DNA of 64,000 bases from Lithobates sylvaticus (Eukaryota > Chordata > Amphibia > Anura > Ranidae): NCBI GenBank assembly GCA_028564925.1, contig CM053028.1, positions 439,041,256 to 439,105,255 on the forward strand. Direction: 5' to 3'. The position numbers and the translations under genes were made by a program. Numbering within the stretch: position 1 is the first letter of the stretch; each line of letters begins with the position of its first letter. Shown piece after piece: positions 31,554 to 42,350 of this stretch. A model generated the notes under the pieces. That model was not told where the DNA came from. It searched no databases and saw nothing but the letters and a program-made list of their open reading frames with translations.

Positions 31554-31815
31554 GAGTGACGACCTGGCATCAGTCTGGTCTGAGAGAAGATGGAGCCTCT
31601 TGTAGTACCAGAGCCTGGGGACCTAGATGGCATCTGCTGCAGTTCCGGATACTTTGGACTTCACGACCAGATTGCACTCCCCTTAATATACGTACTCCTC
31701 AGGCCCCCAATTTTCTACTCTTGAACAATGATGGTTGCCGTGGGGGGCCAAGGCTTTGCAAATTCCCCAAGTTTCACCATGGCTGCGTTCCTCTTTGGTT
31801 TGTTGGTGTGACCTA

Positions 31816-31821
31816 AATAAA
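31816..31821 (+). terminator. Polyadenylation signal of the MADF gene
   Basis: AATAAA lies about 260 bp past the stop codon and is followed by a T-rich stretch. Confidence 0.65.
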
Positions 31822-32369
31822 GGTTTTTTTGATTTGAATAATCATTGACTATTGTGTTTTACTTTTCTACAATGACAGTTTTTCTTTGAGTAGGCAGGTA
31901 CATTTCACTAATCCTAAAGTAGAATTAACAAGGGGCACCAACAACCAACAAACTCCTAGTAAATTTAAGCAAGAAATACAAATGTTAATAATGTGGTTTT
32001 GGTAAGTTGAGACACACAACCCCCCTCCAAAAAAAAAAAAAAAAAAAATCCTTCAAATATGTATTCCCCAAAAAAAAAAAAAAAAAAAAAGAAAAAGCAT
32101 GGTAAAAAAATAACAAAGATTCTTTTACGATCTGAGTAAAAATAAACATGTAGTGTATAAATGCTGCAAAGTAATAAAGAACTAAGTTTGTGAGAAGTGC
32201 GGGTGAATAGGAGCAGCTAAAACATGTCATTCTTGTTGCATTGTAAAGAAAAAGAGAATGCGCTGCATTAAAGACATTTTAACATTGCAGCGTGACGAAT
32301 GTGCTGTGTCGATTAGGAAAGGTAGTTTTACCTGACCGAGCGCTTCCGTCACAGAATTTCTTCTGAGCA

Positions 32370-32584
32370 TGCGTAGCACTTTGTCCGTCGGACAACCGTA
32401 CACACGATCGGATTTGGTGTGATCGGACCGTGTTGACGGCAAAGCTTTCCAGCAGGAGATAAGACTTTGTCCGTCGGTCAAACCGACGAACACTGTCCGA
32501 TGGTGCATACACACGGTCTGATTTTTCAACAACCTTGTCCGATCGGACAGAATCCATGAAAAAGTCCGACCGTGTGTATGGGGC
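32370..32584 (-). repeat. Harbinger right terminal region
   Basis: Mirrors the left end. It holds CACACGATCGGA, CACACGGTCTGA and the outermost CGGTCGGAC box (minus strand), with several TTTGTCCG(T/A)CGG boxes at 32379, 32466 and nearby. The boxes alternate in orientation. Confidence 0.7.
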
Positions 32585-33480
32585 TTTAGAGTGTCTTGAC
32601 CAAATGATTAATTGTGACAACTTGGTCACCATCATCTTAATCACAGCCTGCCTGAACAAAGTAGAAATCACATGTTCATTCACCTCTACTTGGGAAGAAG
32701 CTGACAAGGGTTAATTTGCCTGAGGAGGTTCCAAGACTACTCATTGACACCATATATGACCCCGTCACAGAGTGAGTGGAAACAACTCCTTTCTAACCAG
32801 TGCTAGAGGGAGACTGAAGCCTCCATCTACAGCCCGGATTTACCAGGTGGTTAATGAGCTAAATCTTGCCTTGCCAGGAATCGGAACATAATGAAAAATT
32901 TTGTTCAGAACAGCAAAAAGAAATATAAAAGTGTATCCCATAATCATGCTTCTCCCTGGAGAGCACATAGAAATATAAAAGGGTATCCCATATCTCAACA
33001 GGCCATGGCTGGCTCCAGTAGTCATCCAGAGGTGATTCACCTACTCTGGAAATGATGGTCTTTTGAGGGGGTGGACATAATGGCACAACAGTAAAGCAAA
33101 CATGAGAAGCCACCAACAGGTTATTGCCATGTGTAAACAGACAAAGTGTTACTTTGTGTACCTGTTATGCAGAGTACTCCCTGTGGAGGAGCTCAGGCTA
33201 TGCATAGTGGCTGCAGGTAGCAAGGCACAACAATACCCAGCAATGCAGCATTCATTTGGATACCAAGCATTTTTCAAATTTAGCTCAACCATCCTCCGTC
33301 ATCCGACCGTAAACACCGGCACAGAGGAGACTCTGGCACACCTAGGTCCTGCGCATAGAAGGTAAAAAGAAGAAGGCTGAGGCTGTAGGTGGGCTCAAAA
33401 TTATATGAGTTAAGTCCTGGGGGCATGGGGGGCAGAGCCTATACACCTGGGGGGGGGTGGCTGGCAGCGATAATTATTTG
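32585..33480. other. No gene recognised
   Basis: Flank right of the Harbinger element. AAATATAAAAG(G/T)GTATCCCAT recurs at 32923-32942 and 32971-32990, a two-copy local repeat. No domain or repeat end is identifiable. Confidence 0.45.
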
Positions 33481-33489
33481 CCTCTGAGT

Positions 33490-33712
33490 CTTGAAGATCA
33501 AGGAGGTCCTGAAGAAGCGTTATTTCCATGAAATGCGTCAACCTTATAGCAGCATACTTGTGGCATTCCGTGTGGGATGCCCTACAGATGTTCTGTTGGT
33601 ATCATTCATTGACCCTGTACACATATGTAATGTATTTTATGATATATGGATTCACTACGATTTTATACTCTTTTGTATACAATAAAAATTGAATGTCTTT
33701 AAAGATGTAGTT
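33490..33712 (+). mobile_element. Right arm of the split Penelope-like short element
   Basis: Matches the reverse complement of 24770-24840 around ACCTTATAGCAGCATACTTG. It ends near AATAAAAATTGAATGTCTTT (33681 onward), a polyadenylation-like tail. A hammerhead-like box lies at 33507-33547. Confidence 0.5.
33507..33547 (+). ncRNA. Hammerhead-like remnant
   Basis: GGTC, then CTGAAGA (matches the CTGANGA core), a loop with a poorly paired stem II (AGCG..CCAT), then GAAATGCGTC and AACC, which pairs back to GGT. Both core boxes are recognisable, but stem II has decayed. Confidence 0.35.
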
Positions 33713-33829
33713 ACTTTTGGAGGTATGTACAAAGTCCCAAATATACATTTTGTACTTTACTATGAATATTTAGGGATGGTACCTCCTCTAGTATGTTGAT
33801 ACCAAAAAGGGCCACCATTTTTTTTTTCA

Positions 33830-34910
33830 CTAGATGTGAAATTTGCAATTGCAAAGCTGGACAATGCCAATTACCAGCAGTGGAAGTTCAAGCTAGAAAT
33901 GCTTCTCAGCAAGGACGACTTGTGGCAATTGTGCTGAATACAGACAGACCCAGAAACTAAGAGACTGAGAAATGGGACAGAAAAGACAGGCAAGCAAAAG
34001 CAACTATAAGCTTGCTAGTGGAAGATGGCCAGCTTATACACATAAGAACAGAGAAAACGGCCAAAGGTATGTGGACTTCATTACAGAAACTGCATGGGCA
34101 TTCAAGCTTAAACAGCAAGCTGTTTCTTCTAAGTAGACTGTATAAGATGAGGCTAGAAGAAGGCCAGAAAATGTGTAACCACGTAAAAGCTATGCTAGAG
34201 ATCATAGAGCAGCTGCTCACCATCGGAGAGGACATCAAAGGTAACCATATTGTTGCCCTGCTCCTCTGCAGCCTTCCTGAGACATATACTGCTCTTATTA
34301 ATGTTTTAGAAACTAGACCGAGCAGGAGCTAACGCTAGAATATGTCAAAGGCAAATTAATTGATGAATATGACAGAAGTAAAAAAAAAACCAAAAAAAAA
34401 AATTAAAAAAATTAAAAAAAAGAAGGAAGAAAATATGCACCATGATGACAAAGCTCTTAAGATGTACAAAGCACAACAAAGTAAGCAGAGACTGTTTTTT
34501 TCACCGTAAAAGAACCAGTCCCTTAAAAAAGGACTGTTCTATCTGGAAAGCCGAGCAACGAAAGATAGAGCTATTCACAAAAGAAAAGAAACTGCAGACA
34601 CATCATGGAGTGACACCTTTAAAGTGACATTGAGCAGCAAGCCACGTGGCTGGTGCATACACTCAGGAGCGATAAGCCACATGACTAGCAATGAGACCTT
34701 CTTCACAAACATCAATTACAGTGCAAAAGACAGAGTTTTCCTAGCAAACAGGAAAAGCATCACATCAGAAGGTAAAGGCCAGGGCTTCCTGAACTGCATT
34801 ACACCTCAAGGAAGGTCAGCACAGTATCCTTGTAAAGAAAGTGTGTTGTATGTTCCAGAACTAAAAGGCCACCCATCTATCAGTGAAAAGTCTTGCAGAC
34901 AATGGTCTCA
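33830..34910 (+). pseudogene. Copia gag and protease region fossil
   Basis: Gag-like sequence includes LDNANYQQWKFKLEMLLSKD and MWTSLQKLHGHSSLNSKLFL, both typical of Copia gag (UBN2-like) domains. The region from about 34624 resembles the Copia protease and following segment (HMTSNETFFTNINY, FLANRKSITSEGKG, ESVLYVPEL). Broken. Confidence 0.75.
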
Positions 34911-34913
34911 CAG

Positions 34914-35406
34914 TTAAAGGAGTTGTAAAGGCAGAATGTTTTTACCGTAATGCATTCTATGCATTAAAGTAAAAAAGCATTCTGTTTGTAGCAGCCTCCC
35001 CAGCACCCCTAATACTTACCTGAGCCCCATCTCTATCCAGTGATGTCCACGAGTCCCTCGGCCATCCGGGACTCTCCCTCCTGATTGGCTAAGACACAGC
35101 AGCTGCGTCATTGTCTCCCACGGCTGTCAATCAAAGTCAGTTAGCCAATCAGGAGAGAGAGGGGCTGAACGGCAGCTCTGTGTCTAAATTAACACGCGGA
35201 ACTGCAGCTTGGCTCGGGTGCCCCCATAGGAAGCTGCTTGCTGTGGGGGCACTCGACAGGGGGGAGGGGCCAGGAGCAGCAAAGTGAGGGACCCAAGAAG
35301 AGGAGGATCCAGGCTGCTCTGTGCAAAACTAACTGCGCAGAGGAGGAGGTAAGTATATTTGTTTTTTTTGTTTTGTTTTTTAAACTAGACTTTACAATAA
35401 CTTTAA
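34914..35406. mobile_element. MITE TTAAAGGAGTTGTAAAG
   Basis: The ends TTAAAGGAGTTGTAAAG and CTTTACAATAACTTTAA are inverted and both include TTAA, suggesting a piggyBac-type target. The 493-bp interior has a GC-rich part and a T-rich right side. It sits between the Copia protease and integrase regions. Confidence 0.8.
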
Positions 35407-35468
35407 GTTCTAGGGTGATGAATGCGCAATTCACTATAAAAAACGATTCCTCGTAAAAGGAAAACTGA

Positions 35469-36377
35469 ATGATCACCCACAGAACAGCAAGCCAATATGA
35501 CCTACACAGCAAATGTATTCACTTATGGCACAGGCAGCTGGGACACAGAAGTCCAGAAGCTATACAGAACATTATAAAGAAAGGCTTATCAGAAGATTTG
35601 ACAACAACGTCTTTCAAAGTGCTCATGAAATGCAAGTGCTGTATTGAAGCAAAAGCCACATGTGCTCCCCTTCCACAGGCATCTCAAAGAAAAACTACCC
35701 ACCCCCTGCAGCTCATACACAGTGATGTATGCGGTCCAATGAAAACTCCCACATCAGACCGGAACAGATATCTACTGACTTTCATTGATCATTATTCCAG
35801 GTACACAACTACTTATCTGATGAAACACAAGAGTGAAACATCAGAGAAACTTCAAGAGTTTGTCTAGCAACAAATTCCAACAGAAACCAGGAATAATACG
35901 CACCGACAATAGGCGAGAATACATAAGCAAAGAAGTGGTCTCATATCTGAAGAAATAAGGAATAGCCAAATGCATGTTGTCGGATGCCAACCTACCTCAG
36001 AAAGGAAAAATCGCACTCTTATAGAAATGGCCAGATGCATGTTGTCGGATGCCAACCTACATACACAAGTACTGGGAGAAGAAGTCATGACTGCCAGCTA
36101 CCTACAGAACAGACTACCCTGAATAGCCATTAAAAGTACTCCATTCGAAAAGTGGCATGGATCAAAGCCTAGCATAGGGCACATGAGATTGTTTGGATGT
36201 AAAGCATATGCCTATATTCGAAGTGAGAAGCGATCCAAGATGGAAAACAGAGCCATAGAGGGCATTCTAGTAGGCTACAGCAAGCAAACTAAGCTGTCAT
36301 ACACTGTCAAAACACACAGCATACTTGAACCAACATCCTGGGAAGACAGAAAAATTGCCAAAATGAGAAGCCAATAA
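35469..36377 (+). pseudogene. Copia integrase fossil
   Basis: LWHRQLGHRSPEAIQNIIKK is the GAG-pre-integrase zinc-binding segment. LIHSDVCGPMKTPTSDRNRY and LTFIDHYSRYT belong to the integrase core. MRLFGCKAYAYIRSEKRSKM and GILVGYSKQTK are the usual C-terminal integrase segment. Broken. Confidence 0.8.
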
Positions 36378-36417
36378 ATGGAGAAAAATACAACGCCAGA
36401 CTAGTTGCCAAGAGATA

Positions 36418-37076
36418 CCGTATATACTCGAGTAAAGCCGAGTTTTTCAGCACTTTTTTTGGTGCTGAAAATGCCCCCCTCGAATCAAGCATTTTTCTGC
36501 TGCAGAAAAAAAATTCTGAACCGACTTTGGGGCCCGTATCTCGGGGCCACTTAGTGCTAGGAAACCCAAATTTGGAATTTGGAACTAGCACTACAACATA
36601 TCCAAAGCTGGGGTTCCTAGGACCAAGTGGCCCCGTGATACGGGGTCCCAAAGTCGGTTCGGAAAATTTCATTCTCTGCTGCAGAAAAGTGCTTGACATT
36701 TTCCAACCGACTTTGGGGCCCGTATATCGGGGCCACTTAGTGCTAGGAACCCAGATACGGGGCCCCAAAGTCGGTCAACTGTGTCCATCTGCAGCCAGAA
36801 ACCCCAAATTTTGGCTGCAGCTAGGGGGCATCTAGGAACCCTTAACTATCGAGTTTGAAGTTCGGGGGACCTATGGCAGCAAATGGGCACAGTGAGGCAT
36901 GCAAATGGATGGAGTGAGGCTGCAAATGGGCATTGTTGACCGTCTTTTCCACTTACAGTAGCTGCGCATTTCTCACCCTAGGCTTATACTTGAGTCTATA
37001 CGTTTTCCCAGCTTTTTGTGGTAAAATTAGGTGCCTCGGCTTATATTCGGTTAGGCTTATACTCGAGTATATACGG
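36418..37076. mobile_element. MITE CCGTATATACTCGAG
   Basis: The ends CCGTATATACTCGAG and CTCGAGTATATACGG are a perfect 15-bp inverted repeat flanked by TA on both sides (36416-36417 and 37077-37078), fitting Tc1/mariner-type mobilisation. Inside, CCGACTTTGGGGCCCGTAT (36521 and 36711) and CCAAAGTCGGTT-type boxes alternate in orientation as short subrepeats. Non-coding. Confidence 0.85.
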
Positions 37077-37653
37077 TACTCCCAAAAATTCGGTGAAGAT
37101 TACGATGTAAAATTTGCTCCCGCCGTAAAACACTTTACCATCAGAGTGCTTCTTAGTGTTGCAGCCGAGAAGGGCATGCAAGTCAAACAACTGCTTTCCT
37201 GTATGGAGACATTAAGGAAGAACTCTACATTGAGCAACCACCAGGGTTTGCGCAAGGAGATAACCTTGTGTGTAAACTTCAGAAAAGCATCTACGGTCTT
37301 AAGCAAACTGCAAGGATGTGGAATGAGAAAGTGAATGAAGTACTTACTAGAGAGGGATTCTCAAGAAGTAAAGCAGACCCCTGTCTCTACTCCAGGAATC
37401 AAGAAGACAGATAGATATAAATCCTTATCTATGTCGATGACATTATAACCTGTTTTGAACAAGAAGGGGATTACAATCAGATAGTTCACAAGCTGAAAGA
37501 AATAAAGAGAGCCAGAGAACATTAGCTACTATCTGGGAATCCAAATAGAGAGAGAAGAAGATGGAAGTTATCTTCTCAACCAATCTCAGAAAATCTCAGA
37601 AATTTTGGAAAAATTCCATATGCAAGATGCAAAGGAAGTTAAAACTCCTATAG

Positions 37654-39280
37654 ATATAATATCCCTGTTGGGTTCTTCTCTATTTTAAACTCCTTAGTGA
37701 TCAGGTATGTGTGGAATAGGAAAAAGCCAAGACTGCCTAGGTCCCTCCTTATCAGACCCAAGAGAGAGGGAGGCCTTGCCCTACCGGACTTCAGGCTATA
37801 TTACAGGGCCATTGTCTTGACTAGACTCCTAGACTGGAAATTCTCAGCAGGCACCAAACTATGGGTAACCCTGGAGAAGGACTTGTGTGGCTCCTCCCTC
37901 TCTACACTCATGTGGATCCCAAAGAAATACAGGACCCTTTCCCCCACTGCTTCCCCGCTGACCCGCTCCTCGCTGGCGGTTTGGGACTCTCTCTGCAGGG
38001 TGCATGGTTGGCCACACAACTCACCATTACTTCCCCTGCTGGGACATGACTATTTTCCTCCTGGTAACCTCCCGTCCAGCGCCCAAACCTGGTACCTTGG
38101 AACAAAGACTCTCCTGCACCAGGAGTGCAGGAGTACTCCCACTGCCCACCCTGCTCACAGCGACTTCCTGCTCTTTCATGGATCAATGGAAACACCACCA
38201 ACTCACCGCCTTTGTTCATTCCCTACCAAAGCCTCTCAGAACGTTTGATGATCTCTCCCCCCTGGAAATTGCTTTCTCCGACCCACATGCTATTGGGAAA
38301 CCCATCTCATACTTCTACCAGACGCTAACCTCGCTCCAACCGAGCAGTAGCCCCGCCTTCTTTCACAACTGGGAACTCGATCTGCATAGTGAATTATCTC
38401 CCGAACAAAAGAGTAAGGTGCTCATACTGGCTCACACTTCTTCCGGAGCCTCTAGGATGGCTGAAGTCAATTATAAACTTTTAACCAGGTGGCACTACAC
38501 CCCCGCTCTGCTACACAAACTGTTCCCACAAACCTCATCCCTCTGCTGGCGGAAGTGTGGTGAGACGGCAACCCATGCCCACATCTGGTGGTATTGCCCG
38601 AGGTTACGTCCCTTCTGGCTGGCTATCTTGTATTGGATTAGAGAAATACAGGGATGCGTAATCCCCAATGACCCTTGGTGTGTGCTATTCCATTGTACAG
38701 ACAAACCAGTCGGTCCATATAAAACGCTCAGCGACCCCCCACCTACTCAACGCTGCTAAATCTCTCATTCCTCGATTTTGGAAGTCTAGGACCATTCCGA
38801 CCCTGCGTCAGTGGTTAATAAAGGTAGATTACGTATACCGCATGGAGGACATGACTCTCTCCTTGCGGGGTAAAGCGGACCTCGCGAGACAGATTTGGAC
38901 CGGCTGGTTTGCCTTCAAGTATTCCACCGCCTATGCGGAAATCATGTCTTGCCCTGTGTAAACTGTGTGCCGAATGTGGTTACTGTGTTGCTACCTGTGG
39001 ACGGACTTGGGCAGAACCCCTCCCCCCCTCTTCTTCTCTTCCCTCTGCGTCCCTTCTCCCTCCTCTACCCCTCTGCTTCTGTCTGTGTGCTTCTTCTTGA
39101 AACCTGAAGGGAAGCATACTCCCCGTATGTTGGTTATCCTGGGACTGACACCCAGTGCTCTGAATCTGTATACCCTTGATATGTGCGGCATATTGCCATT
39201 TGTGCTGAACACGGTTGTCGTCACTGTCATTTGTTTTGTATGTTTTTCCTTCTGTTCAATAAAAATTGATTAAACAAAAA
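37654..39280 (+). mobile_element. 5'-truncated LINE-1
   Basis: The 13-bp target duplication AAAACTCCTATAG flanks the insertion (37641-37653 and 39281-39293). The 3' end has AATAAAAATTGATTAAAC and a short A tail. The coding part is the C-terminal third of ORF2. It lies within the Copia reverse-transcriptase region, so it is younger than that element. Ordinary target-primed insertion with 5' truncation. Confidence 0.92.
37697..38961 (+). pseudogene. LINE-1 ORF2 C-terminal fragment
   Basis: MIRYVWNRKKPRLPRSLLIR is the segment after the reverse-transcriptase domain in L1 (FIW-KKPR). REGGLALPDFRLYYRA follows directly. The 38004-38759 frame contains the cysteine-histidine motif SLCWRKCGETATHAHIWWYC near the C-terminus. 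At least two frameshifts separate frames 37697-38248, 38004-38759 and 38668-38961. Not functional. Confidence 0.88.
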
Positions 39281-40005
39281 AAAACTCCTATAGAATCAGG
39301 CTTTATCTAAAGAGCAATGAAGCAGAAAGCTTGCTACCCAACAATGACATGTATTGCAGAGCAATCGGTAGGCTGCTATATGTTGCCACTGTGACAAGAC
39401 ATAGCAGGGGGAATGAAAGTTTCAGCTCCCTATCAGCGTGACTGGAATGCAGTAAAAAGAGTGATGCAATACCTCAAAGGAACAATTCAAATGAAGTTAC
39501 AGTTACCAGCAACATCAAATCCAAAACTGGTCGGATATGTGGATGCTGATTGAGCCGGGGACTTCACAGACCAGAAATCCACAAGTGAATTCATCTTCCA
39601 GTATGGGGAAGGAACCATAAGTTGTTCTCGAAAGCAAGGAACTGTCACTCTATCTTCAACTTAAGCAGAGTACATGCAGCAGCACATGCATGTCAAGAAT
39701 CAATATAAATTTGTCAACTTTTTGTGGACATTGGGATAGACATGTCAAAACCAAATTCCTATTTTTGAAGACAACCTTCTGAAAACTGACGCAATCAGAA
39801 AGGGTCAATCCTAGGACCAAACACATTGATGTCAAGTATCACCTACTGAGGGACAAACAAGAGCAAAGTTTTATTGACATTCAATACTGCCCGTCAGACG
39901 AGATGACTGCTGATGCACTCACCAAGAATTTGTTTGAGGAACATCATAGTTCTTTCCAGAAGAAACTGAATATAATTTGACAAAGCACATGCTGTTGAGA
40001 AGGGG

Positions 40006-40352
40006 TGTTGGAAGAGCAACAGCATGTAATATAAAGTTGCTTTTAAAACTGTGTACTGTACGCATTATACCTTTTCTATCCCACAGGTGGCACTGCAGTG
40101 TAATAAATGTGTATTCTATGGTAAAAAGTAATAACAGGATGTACCGTCTGTATCTAAATATGTACTTGTATGCTCCTTGTTCCTGTTCTCTTCCTGTTTC
40201 GGTCTCCATGATGTTAAGGTGTTCTGATATTTCTCCATGAAAGAAAAGCCGTATTACTGCATCCAAAAAGCTTCCAGTGCATAGATCAATACTCTGCACA
40301 ATAAAAGACAGTAAACTTGGAATCCAGCTTTAAGCCTCAGGCTGCTCACATC
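40006..40352 (+). mobile_element. Probable Copia 3' LTR fossil
   Basis: Starts TGTTGGAAGAGCAACAGCAT directly after a purine tract (GAGAAGGGG) downstream of the RNase H region. AATAAAAGACAGTAAAC lies at about 40301. The right boundary near CTGCTCACA is a guess, because no second LTR copy is present for comparison. Confidence 0.6.
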
Positions 40353-40784
40353 TATAAAGGTCTGTAGGTCTGTGCCTAGCTAACTAATTAATGAAGTCTG
40401 GCTAACAGGTAAAAGTTGGACCTAGGACTGGATTCAGTATCCTGACCAATGACCATAAACTAAGGTCCAAGAAAACAAATACATTTTCTCTATAACAGAT
40501 AGAAATCCTGGAGCACCTCAATATGTGTAGGTGAGAAACCTAGGTGATTTTTCTTATGGGATCAAAAATAACAATGGTTTATCAACACACAGCATTGTAA
40601 ATGCTCAACAATGTAAAATAATACAAAAAACATTTAAATTAAGCGTATACAAGAAAAAGTCATATTATTGCTTGTAGCAATATTATATAGCTTACTGAAA
40701 GACACCCATTTAAAAACAATAGTTAGAAGGCTACAGCTACAGATGGAATATAAAGTACCGTAATTTGTAAAGAAATAAATGATA
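40353..40784. other. No recognised feature
   Basis: AT-rich anonymous sequence up to the second gap. Confidence 0.5.
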
Positions 40785-41273
40785 NNNNNNNNNNNNNNNN
40801 NNNNNNNNNNNNNNNNNNNNNNNNNNNNNNNNNNNNNNNNNNNNNNNNNNNNNNNNNNNNNNNNNNNNNNNNNNNNNNNNNNNNNNNNNNNNNNNNNNNN
40901 NNNNNNNNNNNNNNNNNNNNNNNNNNNNNNNNNNNNNNNNNNNNNNNNNNNNNNNNNNNNNNNNNNNNNNNNNNNNNNNNNNNNNNNNNNNNNNNNNNNN
41001 NNNNNNNNNNNNNNNNNNNNNNNNNNNNNNNNNNNNNNNNNNNNNNNNNNNNNNNNNNNNNNNNNNNNNNNNNNNNNNNNNNNNNNNNNNNNNNNNNNNN
41101 NNNNNNNNNNNNNNNNNNNNNNNNNNNNNNNNNNNNNNNNNNNNNNNNNNNNNNNNNNNNNNNNNNNNNNNNNNNNNNNNNNNNNNNNNNNNNNNNNNNN
41201 NNNNNNNNNNNNNNNNNNNNNNNNNNNNNNNNNNNNNNNNNNNNNNNNNNNNNNNNNNNNNNNNNNNNNNNNN
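40785..41273. other. Assembly gap (N)
   Basis: 489 N. The sequence on the right resumes inside a retroviral env, so the rest of that element probably lies in or left of the gap. Confidence 0.98.
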
Positions 41274-42349
41274 GTGGCAGCAGGGTTTGAGTCTCTGTTC
41301 TTCTGGTGGAGTTCGATAAATAAGAATGTTGAGTGGATAAATTACATTTATTACAATCAGTGATTTGTAAATTATACTAGAGATGCAGTTAAAGGTCTAG
41401 CTGAACAATTATCTTCCACATCACTTATAGCTTGGCAAAACAGAATGGCACTAGACAGAAAGAGGAGGCGTTTGTAAAATGTTTGGAAGCCTGTGCTGTA
41501 CTTTTATTCCCAATAATATAGCTCCTGGTGGAATTGTAACACGGCAATCGAGGGCCTCACTGCATTATCAAATGAACTGGCCGAGAACTCTGGAACTCCG
41601 GAATAAATTACCCATTTTCATCCTGGTTGGAAGGATGGTTCGGAAAATGGACCAGATTGATCACAGCACTGATCTCCATCACCATAGTGTTGGCTGTACT
41701 GGTAACCTGTGGATACTGTTGCATCCCTTGCATTCATGGACTATTACAAAAACTGATTGTAGTGGCAATGACAAGAACTATGTATCAGACAGTCCCTGCC
41801 TCAGATGAGACTTATGATGATGTTGGAGCTGAAACTGCGATTGATGATGACCAGGCTGAAAGTGAATCCAACACAGGAATTGTGTTTGAAAACCACCGCA
41901 GATGAAGAACAGCCACAAAGAGGAGGGAAATGTTGGAATTACCAAGAACTGTTTGTGCCTGTTCTCCATCTTATAGGCTTAATTAGGGACACTTAAGAAG
42001 TATTACAAGATGGTGATTATATCCTGCACACACCTAAGCGTTGTTTCTCTTTCTTATAACTATATATGGTAATATTCTAAGATTGTAAGGTTTGCTGACG
42101 CAGACAATAAAGTTAAGTCCAATGAGCTGCCAGCATACACCTAGAGACTTATGACTCCTGTAACTTTCTCTTTTCACTACTATTAAAGGCTAAGCCTGTG
42201 GTCACCGGGTGTGACTCCTCGCTTCAATCTATGCATTTAAGGATTTCACCCATATGTATTGATACCTATGAATAAAGCTTCTTGCTTGCTACGGACCGGA
42301 AGTCTTGATTGCTCTAAGGTGACCAGGAGGATGTCCTAAAGAGGGAACA
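41274..42349 (+). mobile_element. Endogenous retrovirus fossil: env end plus 3' LTR
   Basis: The 3' portion of a retrovirus: the transmembrane part of env (to about 41905), a purine tract (AAAGAGGAGGGAAA) and an LTR from TGTTGGAATTACCAAGAACT (41931) to GAGGGAACA (42349), about 419 bp, with AATAAA at 42271. Gag and pol would lie in or beyond the gap. The copy is broken. The env type suggests a gamma- or epsilon-like lineage. Confidence 0.8.
41395..41905 (+). pseudogene. Retroviral env transmembrane fossil
   Basis: Contains the stretch MFGSLCCTFIPNN, the disulphide-bonding region of gamma-type env, followed by a membrane-spanning segment (LITALISITIVLAVLVTCGY) and a cytoplasmic tail. The protein normally mediates membrane fusion. 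Broken. Confidence 0.8.
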
Positions 42350-42350
42350 T

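Larger units (their letters stand above)
24930..32584. mobile_element. Three-gene PIF/Harbinger transposon, apparently intact
   Basis: The ends GCCCCATACACACGGTCGGA and TCCGACCGTGTGTATGGGGC are perfect inverted repeats. Flanks are TAA on the left and TTT or TTA on the right, so the 3-bp duplication is imperfect or one base out of register. Subterminal copies of CACACGGTCGGA and TTTGTCCG are scattered in the outer 200-250 bp at both ends. The element is about 7.65 kb and carries a DDE transposase, a Myb/SANT-like gene and a MADF-domain gene, all open and with GT-AG introns. Most vertebrate Harbinger elements described carry only the first two. Intact genes suggest a young insertion. Confidence 0.9.
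37085..39980 (+). pseudogene. Copia reverse transcriptase and RNase H fossil
   Basis: Between the 36418-37076 MITE and the L1 insertion the sequence encodes recognisable Copia reverse-transcriptase stretches. After the L1 insertion, RNase H-type sequence and the 3' end run to the LTR. Broken in several places. Confidence 0.7.
33806..40352 (+). mobile_element. Ty1/Copia retrotransposon fossil with nested insertions
   Basis: The parts occur in Copia order: gag-like region (about 33830-34450), zinc-knuckle-like and protease region (34460-34910), integrase (35470-36360), reverse transcriptase (37085-37630) and RNase H (39300-39980), then a likely 3' LTR from 40006. Integrase before reverse transcriptase is diagnostic of Copia. 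Three insertions split it: MITEs at 34914-35406 and 36418-37076 and an L1 tail at 37654-39280. No 5' LTR was recognised. It carries many breaks and is moderately old. Confidence 0.85.
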
